DNA of 64,000 nucleotides from Dryas octopetala (GCA_963921425.1 OY992836.1:9005825-9069824), one strand, 5' to 3'; shown: positions 13,208 to 26,625, counted from the first letter of the stretch. Numbers and translations are program-made. Notes: generated by a model from the sequence alone, not told the origin.

Positions 13208-16136
13208 ATGGGTAGGCCAGAGTCTTTTCAGAGCAAAGCAGCCCACCTTGTCTCTGATATCACCACTGTCTTGCTCAACCCCATCTCTGATAAACCCTCT
13301 CCTCCTCCTGCTGTAAGTTCTCTCTCTCTCTATTTTTCTTCTGTCTTTAAATGGTTTCTGGGTTTTGGGTTTTTGTTTTGTTTTATGATGTATTTGGTTT
13401 GGCGTTTTTCAAGTCGTGGACATGTGGTAATCAGTATTTTGGTCATTGGGTGCAAACCCAATTCTTGTTCTATGTCTTGTAGTTAGATTAAGGGATTCTT
13501 GTCTTTTTTCAGGTTGTGGAGCTACATATGGTTTTTTTTTTATTAATTTGTGCAACTTAATTAGAACTGAAATTCAATACTAAAGTAAGGAATTTAAGAT
13601 AAATTCTTGTCCATGAAAAGCTTATAATTAGGATTCACTGATTGGCTTGAAACATCAGACTGTGAGTCTGCATAACTAGTATATATGAATATATTTTATT
13701 ACGACATCTGTTGAACTAGATCAATTTAAGATTGAGACTAAGAAACTCTCGATGCCCTGACTATGTAATTCTTGATTCTGCAGGAAGATGTGAATGAGCC
13801 CAAAAGTAGTCAAAATGGATCAACTAGTGAAGAGAGTTCTGTTAATCTAGACAATGGGCCAGACACTTCTTCCTTTCCTGCATTCCTCTACTCACTATTG
13901 TCATCTTCGGAGGCTGGAGATAACAGTACAAATTCAGATGAACAAATTGATAATCAAGTGGATAAGAGCAACCCATCATCTGATTCTGTAATGAAAGGAA
14001 ATGGTGGAAAGAGAAGCTTGTTATCTAAGGGGAAACACACGCTTAGTAAAGCTATTTACCAGGCTGCAAGATTTGGTGGGTATCGGAGTCAAGAGCGAAA
14101 GGGTAACTCTGACATGAAAGTTGATGATGGGAATGATTCGGACTTCACTGGATTTGAGATGAGGCATATGCAGAAAGCCCAAAAGTCTGTGGCTTTGGTT
14201 GATCTCCCAGACCTCTCTGAACCTTCTTTACTTCTTACAGAGAAAACTAGAACAGCTCTTCATGCTTCACTCCCAGCACTAGTTCAGGGAAGGAAATGGT
14301 TGTTACTGTACAGGTGCAGAAACATAGATTTTTATTTGTAGAATTACAATTGGATCTTTTGAACGTATAATGTATTATTACTAAACACTATTTTTGTTCC
14401 ATCTCACTAATATATCTGGCCTCCTGTAGTACATGGAGGCATGGCATATCCCTTTCAACCTTGTACAGGAGAAGTATGATTTGGCCTGGCCTTAGTTTTC
14501 TGGTAATTGTTTATCAAACTGGCTGGAGATAAATTGTTAACATCAATCATTTCACAAAATATCAAATTAACTCTTTCAGACAAACTTATTTATTTTATAG
14601 TACTGTATAGAATGTAAATCACCTAATGAGCAACATGGATGTGACACAAAGCAAAAATATTATCAAGGGAAATCCTTGAGCTCTGTTATTTGGTGAAGTA
14701 TATTAAAGATTTCCTTGATTATGTGTTTGTAATGTGTCATTATCAAATTGTTAGAGTTGTTGATTTTTTATTTCGTGCAATTGCAGACAATTCAAAATAA
14801 GATTTTTCTTCTTATTTTAAATATTCTTTCAGGCTGTTGGAGACCGTAAAGGTGCAGTTTTTGGGGGCTTGGTGGAGGCACCTCTAAGACCAACCAACAA
14901 GAAGTATCAGGTCCTGTTGAAACCAATACTGGCTTTTGAGTTTATTACACAATAATTTTCTTGTTATATATGTTGTATTCACTTTAACTCTTTAAACAGG
15001 GAACAAATGATACTTTTGTTTTCACAAATACACCTGGTCATCCTGTTGTATTTCGCCCTACAGGTACTAAATTATCCTATTGCTACCTAAGGAGCAAAGT
15101 TTCTGACTTCTTATCAACTTATGTAGGACACAGGCTTGGTCTTTTTCATGCCTTAAATTGGTTTGCATTTATAAAAGACGGAGAAAGAAATTGTCATACG
15201 TTTTGCTCACTTATGCTTGCAATACATATTCTATGAGGAGTAATTAAAATCATCTGGTTAATTGTGTTAAGAATGAATGTTTCATGTTTGGAAATTAGGA
15301 GAAAATTTGTTGCAAGTACTTCAGGTTATGGTGATGAGAGTAAAGGATGTGTTCCTTGAAGTTTGTAGAAGAGCATTTTGAACTAATGTTATCTTCATGA
15401 GACAATATCTATTAGGTTAAATTTTGTTTTAAGCTGTAAATAATGTATTATAACATTTTTATATCACCACCTTAATTTTTCTAATTTTTTATTATATTTT
15501 TCTGCACTATATATGTTCAGATTGTAATGGCCAATTAGGAACCTGAGACTTGATTATGCTAGCAACTGGAATTGTACCTATACATGCTAAATGCTAAGTG
15601 TCCCACTACATTTCAAATTACTACATGATTCTTGTTTTCTTTCTGTTTGGAAAGGCTTGGATATTGCATTTGAAATATGCATATGGTTGTCATTTATTAA
15701 GTAATTGTCTTAAGAGAATGAAACCACTGGGGTACATATAATGTTTTCTTCACTGTTTTTAATAGCTGAATGGAAGATATTTGACTAAATATGCTGGAAT
15801 TAACTGCAAAATGTATAAGCAGGTGCAAATCGCTATTTCACGTTGTGCTCAACTGACTTTTTAGCAATTGGTGGGGGTAGTCATTTCGCACTATATTTGG
15901 ACAGTGATCTGTGAGAATTTACCTCTTCATGTCATTTTCCATTTATTTTTCCTTACAGATTTTTTATATTCAGTGAGCCCCCTATTAAAGTAATAAAATC
16001 GAATACATTTCTAAATTTGTCAATCGTTTTTTTTATGTCCAAGATTGAGTGGATCAAGTTCAGTCTCGGAAACCTATGGGAATCCTTGTCTTGCACACTC
16101 AGAAGACTTTGAAGTGAAAGAAGTTGAGGTGTGCAG

Positions 16137-16181
<45 letters not shown>

Positions 16182-16437
16182 TCCCATGCACTCTTATGCA
16201 CATGCATACGGGCACTCTGATGCATGATTTCCATTGTTTGGCTTATGAGATCTGTGAATGATGCATATATAAATTTTCTTATGAGATGTCAATTGGTTCC
16301 GGAGGAAAAGAGAAATAAAATGTCACCAAGTCATATGCTTTTGTGTAATGCAGTTATGGGGCTTTGTATATGCTACCAAATACGAGGAAATGCTTGCTCT
16401 AAGCCGTATGGAGGCACCTGGGATTTGCAGATGGTGA
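13208..16437 (+). CDS. TLD-domain protein, 8 exons, 368 aa
   Basis: Exons 13208-13312, 13784-14313, 14430-14502, 14833-14910, 15000-15063, 15823-15910, 16044-16128 and 16354-16437 join in phase to 369 codons including the TGA. The N-terminal half (residues 1-185) is Ser/Asp-rich and low in conservation. The C-terminal half is a TLD domain. It shows LLYSTWRHGISLSTLYRRS, then GDRKGAVFGGLVEAPL, a Y-Q-G-T-N-D-T-F-V-F strand, the Gly-rich A-I-G-G-G-S-H-F-A-L-Y-L-D segment, and the closing WGF-V-Y and EAPGICRW. Family knowledge: TLD proteins (OXR1/NCOA7 relatives) are linked to oxidative-stress protection and V-ATPase regulation. The plant member is often annotated as a TLD-domain nucleolar protein. 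An oddity is the CT microsatellite in intron 7, ten bases past the exon 7 donor. Confidence 0.93.
16139..16177. repeat. CT microsatellite in intron 7 of the TLD gene
   Basis: Pure (TC)n of about 19 units, starting ten bases after the exon 7 donor at 16129. Length variation here could touch splicing of the last exon; that is an inference. Confidence 0.9.
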
Positions 16438-19355
16438 AATGCTTAATTTAGACCTATTTTACTGTGGTGGTTATTATCATCCCCTTAGCTGAGGCTTATT
16501 ATTGTTGCTGGAACTGGATGCCAACCTAGTAAACTGATGACAGGTCTTTTTTGTTGTCAATACATGGACGTTGTTCCTATTACGTTTGTATATACAAGTC
16601 CTTCCATGTACAAAAAGAACACTAAGCCTTGTGCACAACCAGTTTTGATTAGACAGTGATTGTAAATACAAAAGTGGTTGATTATGTGTCTTATAATAAT
16701 AATAAAAAAACAGAATAGGGGGGGTTGATAATACAAGTATACAAGAAAGTAGAACTGTTTAAACCCGTCAATGTTGATTGCATTGTTCAAAACATAGTCA
16801 AGGGTATGTGAACTAGTTTTTTACAGTATCATTTGTTTTGTTGGTTAAAGAATGAAGAGGTTATTAAGGCGTTTTGTCAGTATCTTGCTACATATACTAT
16901 TGGTCATCACTCATCAGAAGGAAAGATTGAGGATTCAAAGAAATAATCCATAAATGTCACCACAAAATCAAGATTACAAACTATGTAAAGATGAGTGACG
17001 TGCCCTGCTGTATTTGATTAGAACTGGCTAATATGGTCATGCTTAGTGCCAGTGTTGCTTGCACTGCACTCGTCTACGCGCTTTTTTAACACTTTGTTCA
17101 TGCTTCTCAAGTTTATTTAGGAAATTAGAGCATCAACTAATTGTAGGACAGAAATTCTGCCATATTAATGCACCGAATGCCTTAAAAACTTATTTGGATG
17201 TAAGAGACAGAAAACTGATTTAATCAAAAACTGCATCGTTCCAAGTTCTAATAACAATATCAGTGAAGATTATGTATTTGGCCTATTTTACAATGCAATT
17301 AAGATCTTCGAAATTTGGCAATCAAATTTCATGTATTCTATGTCTTAGATGCTTTTCATGATTCAATTTATACACCAATAATATATATATATATTTTTTT
17401 TATGGAGGCACAAGGTCAAAATTATGCATTAATATTCATGAAACATTGTCATGAAGGTAAGAAGCAAGCCAAAGTGACACTTCTCCCATCCAAATACGGG
17501 GTTGCTCGTACCCCGATCTGAATTGTGCTAGTTGGTGAGCTGTATATTACAACTATGAGGTTGATGATAATTAGAAATAAAAACAAGAGTTCCCCCAAAC
17601 CAAGAACAAAATTACACCAATAAATTTTATAAATACCAATAACCATCATGTGATTGTAACTATATATACATGTCATGAGAAAGGGGTGTATAATGAGAGG
17701 AAATAGGGTGTGCATATAGTAGCACTCAAATTTTAACAGTGAATTTACGAAGTATGCTTTTTCTTTTCCACGATTCAGTTTCCATCTATTGTGATTACAA
17801 TGAGTTTAATTTTCATTCTGACTTTTTATTTTTTTGATTCAATATCTACCAGTACATGTATCCCAAGTTAAATTTTCTTATTTTCTATAAAAAATGTACA
17901 AAAATAAAGTTTTGGGTTAATTTTTTTAAATCCCAATTATAAAATATGAATGATTGTGCGGCCCAGTTGTAAAAATGCGATACTAACGCGACCCACTTTT
18001 AAAATGGCCCGGAAGAGTCGCAACTAACTCCATTAAAAAATAACAAATTTACGACCCCTGCCACCGGCTCCTTTAATTATCCGTTAGGCGAAGCAACAAC
18101 TCCACCAATTAACCTCTTTAAACCGTATTAGCAGATAATTAATAAAAACTAACGAACCAAAAAGCCTTCTAGAATAAAAAAAAACCTAGAACAAAAAAAT
18201 GTCTTTGATTGCCTTGTAGAATCAAAAAGCCACATACCCATTCTCAACAAGAGATTCAAGCAGAGAGAAACAAAACTCTAATAGCTACTGACCACCATTG
18301 TCGAGGAAGAAGAATAAGCAACACCTAGTTTCTACCTCAATAGCTACTGATTTCCAGGTACAATTTCTTCTACAAAATATTATGTATTGAATCGAGTACC
18401 AAAAACAATTTTGATCGAAAACCCTAGACCCATTTCAATGAAAGAAAGTATTATCAATATCTACTAATAGCTATAAACCCATTTCGATATTTATAAAATG
18501 GTTGCTCTTCAATTGCTTTCCAGACCCATTCTCGACAAGAGATCCAAGCAGACATAAAGGAAACCCTAATAAGAATTTTAAAATGCTTAACAGGTTGTCA
18601 CTGCCACACAATGGAACAATACATGATTGCCACTGCCAGACAAATACATTAAACAATAACAATACGATTGTCACTGCCAAGCAGTATCAAACACTAACAA
18701 TAACAATACATTGAAAACAAAGAAAACACAACACAATACAATAACAAAACACTATCAAACAATAACAATACATGATTGCCACTGCGAGATAGTAACAATA
18801 ACGTGATTTAAAATAAAGGATCCACAACACATGCATGGACTTCACAAAGCACCATATTAAAACAAGCACAACCATTTAAAATCATAAGAATAACAAAAAC
18901 TAAAATCAAGAGATAAAAAAATATCATGTCCAAAAGCCAAAACAACATAGTAACAAAAGGCAACAGTAACAATTGATGAATCACTAGAAAAAAATCTCAC
19001 CACTATCAACAGAACACACAGATTTGCTACTAGAATCAATGTTAGTAACTAACATATCAACTACTTGACAATTGAATAATGACAAACACATAAACATCAT
19101 CTTCAAGTTCTGATCATCTTCCAATACACATCCAGATTGACCAACAAGAACATATTTCAACACAAATGAGCCAATCTTCAACATACTAAACTTTAAGCAA
19201 ATCGAATTGCACAAATCAGAAAAACTCCAACTAACAAACAGTGGCAAAACCACTGTATTAGAAGAGTAAATAACCTTCGCAACAAGATTTGAATCTATGA
19301 AACCTAAAAAAGGAAAAAAACAAACAAAACTAAAAATTAAGTTAATCACATGCAA

Positions 19356-19450
19356 TAACAATAACAATAACAATAACAATAACAATAACAATTCAAACGG
19401 TAACAATTCTAATAACAATAACAATGAAAAAATAACAATAACAATCACAA
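19356..19450. repeat. (AATAAC)n array
   Basis: Seven or more uninterrupted 'aataac' units followed by imperfect ones. Confidence 0.85.
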
Positions 19451-19721
19451 TGAAAGAATAAAACAAAGGCCACACCCTAAAATCATAAATCAAAATAAAA
19501 AAAACAAACAGATTCTGAACCTAAAATCTTTAATCGATCTAAAATTTCAAAGATACAAAAATCAAAATCAAACAACAATACAAAAATCAAAATCAAATTC
19601 TTAATATAAAATGAATACAAAAATTTAAAATCGAAGCGAAAATTCAAAACCCTAACCAAACTCGATCACAAACCAAGCTTGGTTGATCACGCAGAGAACC
19701 ATACCAGATGAAGCACAAACC

Positions 19722-19723
<2 letters not shown>

Positions 19724-19776
<53 letters not shown>
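19724..19776. repeat. GA microsatellite
   Basis: Pure (GA)n of about 26 units. It separates two copies of a 'gcttggttgatc' block. Confidence 0.95.
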
Positions 19777-19777
<1 letters not shown>

Positions 19778-20756
19778 ATACCAGATCGAGTAGACGAAGC
19801 TTGGTTGATCGAGTAGACAAAGCTTGGTTGATCGAGCAGAGACCCAACCAGAGCACCTTTGATCGCACCACAAACACGAAGAAAAGCAAATCGCGATATT
19901 CAAATATAACGAATTATAATAGGAAGGGCAAAAAGGGAATGAGAAAATTAAATTGTGGATTGGTAGGAAATTAAGTGGGCCGGCAAAGAGGGAACTGGGC
20001 CTAATTAGAAACCAACAAAAGCAATAGGGCTGCAAAGGAAAGATAAGCCCAAATCTGGGGGTTAAACTCATTATCTTTAAATTTTTTCATTTACACCAAC
20101 TAGCTAGCTAACATTAAAAAAGAAGTTGAATTAAAAATTTATCGAATGCATAATTTTAAATATCAATTTTATTTTCATAATAAAAAAAAATTTTAATTCT
20201 AATAAAATAAATTTCAAATATTAGTATATTACTACAACAAAAATACCAAAAAATTGGAAAACAAAGTTTTTTTTTTTATACATATAAGCATACAACATGA
20301 AGCACAGAGAAAATGTAGTAATGTAAATTTTAGTTTCCTCAAATATCTCTTTGAATATGTGATTGAAAAGAACATTAAAATCGAGTCAAGTGACTATATA
20401 CGTTCATATCAAAAGATTAATTTATAAAAGCAATCAAACATTAGAAATTAATATATACACAAAAAGCATGAGTTATTTGCATAAAATAGTCAACAGGATG
20501 TTCATGAATAACCCCTCATTCGCAAAGGTATCATGAGTTCCAGTGTAATTACGAAAATGACCTTACTCATTCAGACATGCACCATTTCAGACTGAATAGA
20601 AAGATTAACTTTCCCTTAAGATTGTGAAAAGGAACGTTAATTAACTAATATATAAATAGTGGTTTCTACTTTCTACAGAGGATAAACAAATTAAAAATTT
20701 GCGGATGTTTATAGAATGACTTGATTCAGGTATAAGACTTGTATATAACATATACA

Positions 20757-21286
20757 CAAGGAGTAAAATTTCGAATTTCAAGGAAATTTCGATAGAAATT
20801 AGACGGAAACGATGAAAATTGCTATTAAATATGGAAATTTTGAATGAAACTTTACCATATGTTTATTTAATATATTATTTACTACATTGATAAAAAACAT
20901 TGAAGAAACTAAATTATATAGTAAGTTTCATGTGATATAACATGAATATAATACGCACTGGAGACAAATACTATTAAATAAAATTAGTATAATGAATAAA
21001 TGAAATTAGTATATTCTTTATACTTTATAATTTATACACTAAATCTTATATACTCTATATACTAAATCCTATATACTCTATAATCTATACACTAAATCCT
21101 ATATACTCTATAATGTATACTCTATATTTTTTAGGATATAATATAAGATATTAGGGTTTAAGCCCTTTAAGGTATTTTTAATTATTTTTATATAGAAATA
21201 TATAAGGGTTTAAGATTTAAAAACAACTAAACGAAACCTCAAACCCCAACCAACCCTAAACTTTTTTTTCCTTCCTTCCTTCCTCC

Positions 21287-21318
<32 letters not shown>

Positions 21319-21784
21319 TTTCTTCCTGTGACTTCTTCTTTTCCTTCTCATTTCATCTTTCCCACTGCCCAAACACCTTTTCTCTCCTCCCTCTTTCTCA
21401 TTCCTCCTTCTCTTTCTTCTTTCTCCTTCTTTTCCTCCTTCCCCAGTCTCCATCTCTTCCTCATCTCCCTTCCCAATCTCTTCTCCTTCCCTAATCTCTT
21501 CTCTCTCCAAGATCTCTTCTCTCTCCTCCCTCCCAATCACCCTCTGATTTCTCTTTGATCTGCTGCCTCCGACAACGGCTGGCAACAAGGCCAGCTCGCC
21601 TCTTCCTCCCCTCTCTCCCTCTGGTCTCCGCCTCCCCGAGTCGAAAATTTGAGAATTTCAAGAAATTTTTAAAATTTTCGACGAAATTGTCGAAATTAGG
21701 ACAAAACTTTTTTAGTTTGGTGTTAAAATTTTCATACCCTTAAAAAACGAAATTTTCGGCGAAATTTCAAAATTTTACTCCCTG
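20757..21784. mobile_element. Complete hAT-like non-autonomous element, 1028 bp
   Basis: The ends are CAAGGAGTAAAATTTCG at the left and, read inward from the right, CAGGGAGTAAAATTTTG. Both fit the hAT consensus YARNG. An exact 8-bp target duplication, CATATACA, flanks it at 20749-20756 and 21785-21792. No transposase is encoded. The interior holds short 'tatactctata' repeats (about 21020-21125) and a 370-base pyrimidine-rich tract (about 21257-21630). The ends are rich in 'aaatttcg' and its complement. Confidence 0.85.
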
Positions 21785-22009
21785 CATATACATAATGCGA
21801 TTCCAAATTTTAAATTTGCATTCATCCGCTCTAGAGTAAAACTAAATATATAAAGTTATATATAGCCTTATCAAAACTCTAGGGAAAGAAAATTTGAAAC
21901 CCTTAATGGTTCAATTACCATTGTTGCATGAATCTTGCTTGAGACTGAAGTACCGACACAATTAATATTGGGGTACCACATTTTGTTACAGTATCGTATA
22001 CAACCTGGT

Positions 22010-22209
22010 NNNNNNNNNNNNNNNNNNNNNNNNNNNNNNNNNNNNNNNNNNNNNNNNNNNNNNNNNNNNNNNNNNNNNNNNNNNNNNNNNNNNNNNNNNN
22101 NNNNNNNNNNNNNNNNNNNNNNNNNNNNNNNNNNNNNNNNNNNNNNNNNNNNNNNNNNNNNNNNNNNNNNNNNNNNNNNNNNNNNNNNNNNNNNNNNNNN
22201 NNNNNNNNN
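22010..22209. other. Assembly gap, 200 N
   Basis: Exactly 200 N bases, the style of a scaffold gap of unknown true size. It lies between a hAT-like element and its inverted relative. Confidence 0.99.
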
Positions 22210-22229
22210 GCAGCGGCGCAGTAGGGGTG

Positions 22230-22263
<34 letters not shown>

Positions 22264-23207
22264 AGAAGAAGAAGAAAAACAGTGGAGAGTCTGGAGACTC
22301 GGGGGAATTGGGGAAAGAAAGAAAAGGGAGAAAAAAAAAAGAAAGGAAAAAAAGAAAAAGAAAGGAAAAAAAGAAAAAAAGAAAAGAAAAAAAGAAAAGA
22401 AAAAAAGAAAGGAAAAAAAGAAAAAAAGAAAAGAAAAAAAGAAAAAGAAGAAAAAAAAAAGAGAAAAAAAAATTAAAAGGTTTAGGGTAGATTGGAGTTT
22501 GGGGCCTTTGGTCAATTGTAAAGAAAATAAAATAGTTTGGGTTTTTATTTGGCTTTTTTGGAGTTTTATGTAGTTGTTTTTAAACCCTAAATTTGTAAAC
22601 TCTAATATATTTCAATATAAAAAATAATTTAAAATACTCTAAAGAACCTAAACCCTAATATCATATACCATATCCTAGTTTGAGGTTTTTGGGCAATTGA
22701 AAAAAAAAATGATTTGAGATTTCGTTTGGCCGTGTTGGAGTTTCGTTTAATTGTTTTTAAACCCTAAACCAATAAACTCTAATACCTTTTTATATAAAAA
22801 ATAATTAAAAATATCCTAAAAGACCTAAACCCTAATATTCTATACGATATCTTAAATAATATAGAGTATAGATTATAAAGTATATAGAATTTAGTGTATA
22901 TATTATAGAGTATAAATAATATATCAATTTTATTTATTCATTATACTAATTTTATTTCATAGTATTTGCCTCCAGCGCGCATTATATTCATCACATATCA
23001 CATGAAACCTACCATATAATTTGATTTTTTTTAATGTTTTTTATCAATGTAGTAGATAATATGTTAAATAAACATATTGTGAAGTTTCATTCAAAATTTC
23101 CGTATTTTGATAATAATTTCCATCGTTTCCGTCGAATTTTTGTCGAAATTTAAAAATCTTCGAAATTTTCGTCGAAATTTCCTCGAAACCCGAAATTTTA
23201 TTCCTTG
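22210..23207. mobile_element. Second hAT-like element, inverted and cut by the gap
   Basis: Read on the minus strand from 23207 downward, this segment follows the element at 20757 upward. It begins CAAGGAATAAAATTTCGGG, then the same 'gaaattttgaatgaaactt' block, the 'tatactctata' repeats, 'attagggttta', and finally a purine-rich tract (22229-22475) that is the complement of the other copy's pyrimidine tract. The far end is missing, presumably in the N gap. It is clearly diverged from the first copy. Confidence 0.8.
22482..22855. repeat. Tandem duplication of about 185 bp inside the inverted hAT copy
   Basis: Two adjacent units share the order 'caattg' - 'tgttggagttt'-like - 'gtttttaaaccctaaa' - 'aaactctaata' - 'aacctaaaccctaata'. 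The partner element at 20757 has only one such unit. Confidence 0.7.
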
Positions 23208-23738
23208 AGTAGCCCATAACATTACTCTTTGATATATAAATATGAGCAGTATTATATTCTAAATTTGAATTTCAAATAATCTATTATTACAAGCACGTGT
23301 CAGTTTTTCACTTATCAAACTATTAGTACCGACACATATGCTAACCAAATTGAGTGATTCACTTGATTATTTTGATGAGAATGACATATAAATAATTTAA
23401 ATAAACAAGTATAAAAAAGCATTGCCGGTCTCTACAGTACGTCTTATTGAGAAAGAGAACAAGTGAACCGTGTTTACTGTTTTGTGCTCTCTCAATTGTC
23501 TCTTTGAGAGTTAATGTTATCTGTAATTATCCTAGCAGCTTTTATTATACAATTAAATGGGGAATTAATTAAAAGACTAGTTTCTTTGAAGTATCTCGCG
23601 ATCTTAATCCCCGAACACTTGCTCTGAAGTTCATGTGGCAAAAACCAAGTCTTGGTTGTTTCAGTACTGTTGTGCACTAGCTAGCTTTCTTCTCGATCAT
23701 CTTCCACTTTCCTGTTTAACAACATAAGCTACAAAACT
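23208..23738. other. Upstream region of the NBS-LRR pseudogene
   Basis: AT-rich in its first half. The last 250 bases probably correspond to the former promoter and leader of the resistance gene. No confident elements were seen. Confidence 0.4.
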
Positions 23739-26625
23739 ATGGCTCTGAAACTGGTGGGTGGAGCTTTTCTCTCTGTCCTGTTTGATAGAATGGCTTCCCG
23801 TCCAGTCGTTAACTTCATCCATGGACAGAAAACCAGCAACAGGCAGCTCATCGCCAAGTTGAAGAGGGAGTTGCGATCAGTTAATGCAGTGCTTGATGAT
23901 GCAGAGGAGAAGCAAATCAGAAACCCTGGAGTGATCATGAGGGAATGGCTTGATGAGCTTAAAGATGCTCTCTACCATGCAGGCGACTTGCTAGATGAGA
24001 TCAAGACTGAAGCTATGCGCCACAAGCTGGAAACTGAATCTGGAGGCAGCAGTACAAATCAGGTACAGGATATCAATTCAACTTCCTTCAATGAATTTGA
24101 AAAAACCCTCCAACCCAAGATAGTGGAGATTCGATCTTGGTAGATTAGAACTTATTCTAAATGAATAAGATGTGCTTGCTTTGAAAGAAGGTGTTAAAGA
24201 TAGACCACAAGCAAGATTGCCTACAACTTCTTTGGTAGAAAACTCCGGTGTGTATGGAAGGGATGAGGACAAGGAGACCATTATCAAGAGATTGCTATCC
24301 GATGATGCAACTGCATGGCAATAAGATAAGCATTTTGCCTATTGTGGGCATGGGTGGAATTGGAAAGACCATCCTTGCTCAGCTTGTATACAATGATGTT
24401 AGAATGAAGCAACATTTTGACCTCCAAGTATGGGTTTGTGTTTCAAAAGAATTTGATGTTCTCAGAATAACTCAAACAATTTATGGGTCAATCACTTCAC
24501 AAACTTGTGATATCACAAACCTAAATCTGCTTCAAGTTAAACTCAAGGAAGTTTTGACAGGGAAGAAGTTTCTATTCGTTCATGATGATGTTTGGAACGA
24601 GAATTATATTCACTGAGATTTCTTAAGGTGCCCCTTTGAGTCTGGAGCACATGGAAGTAAGATCATTGTGACGACTCGCAATAATGGTGTTACTTCTATG
24701 ATGGGTACTTTTCAAACTCATCATCTATTGGAAATATCTGAGAAGGGTTGTTGGCTGTTATTTGCAAAGCATGCCTTAAAAAATGTAGGTGCTGCTGCAC
24801 ATTCAAATTCTGAAGTAATTGGAAGACAAATTGCTAGAAAGTGTAAAATCAAAGGGCCGGTCTTCCTTTAGCTGCAAAATCACTTGGAGGTCTCTACGCT
24901 CTCAAGTAAATCTGAAGGAATGGAAAAAGATATTGAAGAGTGACATGTGGGAGTTGAGAAACAAGGATATATAGTAACATTTTGCCAGCTCTATGGCTAA
25001 GCTACTATCATCTGCCACCGCACCTTAAGTGTTGTTTTGCCTATTGTTCGATATTTTTCAAAGATTATCAATTTAATAAATCAGAATTGGTTTTGTTGTG
25101 GATGGCTGAAGATCTCTTACAACCCAAAAAGAAGAAAATGGCGGAAAAAGTTGGAGATGACTGCTTTGATGATCTAATCTCAAGGTCATTTTTTCAACGT
25201 TCATCATTTGGAAGATTCATCATGCATGACCTTATCAATGATTTAGCAAAGTTTGTATCTGGAGAATTTTGTGTTAGATTGGAGGACAATGACTTACTCA
25301 ACATTATGAGCAAGACACGCCATTTTTCATTTACGAAAGCAAATTGTGAAGACTTTGAAAAATTTGGGACTTTATATGAAACAAAGTACATGCACACCTT
25401 CTATAAACGCGGAGTAAGGAAAATTTTGTACCCCTCCCTACAGAACAAGGTGCTACAAGATTTGTTGCCAACACTACAATGCTTAAGAGTGCTCACTTTA
25501 CCGGCCGGGATCTCTTATTGAGGAGTTGCCTAATTCAGTTAGCAACTTGAAACATCTAAGGCACTTGGACCTGTCTTATAATAAGTTGATCAAAAAGTTA
25601 CCAGATACGATGTGTATTTTGTATAATTTACAAACGTTGTTGTTGTCAAATTGTCGAGCACTTTCTCAGTTGCTGACATACTTGGGAAGATTAATCAACT
25701 TGCGTCATGTTAATATTACAAATACAAAATTATGGTATTGGGGAGTTAAAGGAGCTTCAACATTTGCGCAAGACACTTCGTATTTCAGGGCTTCATAATA
25801 TTGTCCATGCCAGGGATGCTTTGGAGGCCAACACGAAGAAGAAGAAGTATCTCAATGAACTAGTTTTGGAATGGAGAGGTGATACTGAGGATTCACAAAG
25901 AGATAGAGAAGTGCTTGACAACCTCCAACCTCATACTAAGCTTAAAAAACTCGTGATTTTTTCTTATGGGGGTACATGATTTCCCAGTTGGTTAGGAGAA
26001 CATTCTTACAGGTTGGTTTATCTTCAACTTTCCAGATGTAAAAATTCTTGCTTCTTGCCACCACTTGGGGAGTTACCCTCCCTTAGAGAGCTTGAAATTA
26101 ATGGGTTAAATGGAGTGGCGTTGACAGGTCCTGAGTTTTATGGTGGTGTAATCAAGCCATTTAGACGTCTGAAAGGTTTGAGGTTCTCCAATATGTTGGG
26201 AGTGGCAAGAGTGGTCTTGTGCTGGAGGTAACAAAGAAGGTGGAGCTTTTCCTAACCTTCCTAACGTTTTTCTGTATAATTGTCCCAATCTAATTGGGAG
26301 ATTACCCAACCATGCACCCAAGTTGGAGAAGATGTACATCCATAGATGTATGAAATTGAGGTCATTGCCAGAACAGATGCACAGCCTTTTCCCATCTCTT
26401 CATTCCATGTCTATAATAGAATGGCAAGGGGTTCAGACACCTCATCTCTCTTGAAATTTTGTATATTTCAAGTTGCCCTGAGCTCCAATGCTTGCCATTG
26501 AAGGGCTACCCTCTTCTCTTTCTCGACTAAAAATCTGGGCATGTCCTTTGCTAAAGCAGTGGTTTCGGGGAGAGAAAAGAGAAGATTGGCCAATGGTTCA
26601 TGAATCATTATTTATAAAGCAATAA
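23739..26625 (+). pseudogene. Decayed CC-NBS-LRR disease-resistance gene (RPP13-like 1 / R13L1 class)
   Basis: Pieces of one gene appear in order but in changing frames. An Rx-type coiled-coil start covers 23739-24125 (ELRSVNAVLDDAEEKQIRNP). The P-loop GMGGIGKT is near 24345. A kinase-2 motif reads F-V-H-D-D-V-W near 24580. The RNBS-B region IIVTTRN follows, then a broken GLPLAAKSLGG near 24865. The MHD-type motif M-H-D-L is near 25223, followed by leucine-rich repeats to a conserved C-terminal end near 26625. Lesions include frameshifts near 24125, 24310, 24857, 25510 and 25740, and stops at about 24614, 24907, 24972 and 25977. The kinase-2 motif has His where Leu is usual. The intact gene would be a cytoplasmic immune receptor; this copy cannot make one. 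Confidence 0.93.

Larger units (their letters stand above)
16438..20748. other. Geneless region with simple and degenerate repeats
   Basis: The first few hundred bases should be the TLD 3' UTR. From about 17.9 to 20.1 kb the DNA looks transposon-derived. It has an imperfect dispersed repeat of 'tgccactgcca' (18599, 18629, 18667, 18773), an AATAAC array, and a closing block where 'gcttggttgatcgagtaga' recurs near 19800 and 19825. No protein domain was recognised on either strand. Confidence 0.5.

Noticed and set aside
21871..22573. Long frames running through the N gap
   Set aside because: They exist only because N was translated as X and because the flanks are simple purine/pyrimidine tracts.
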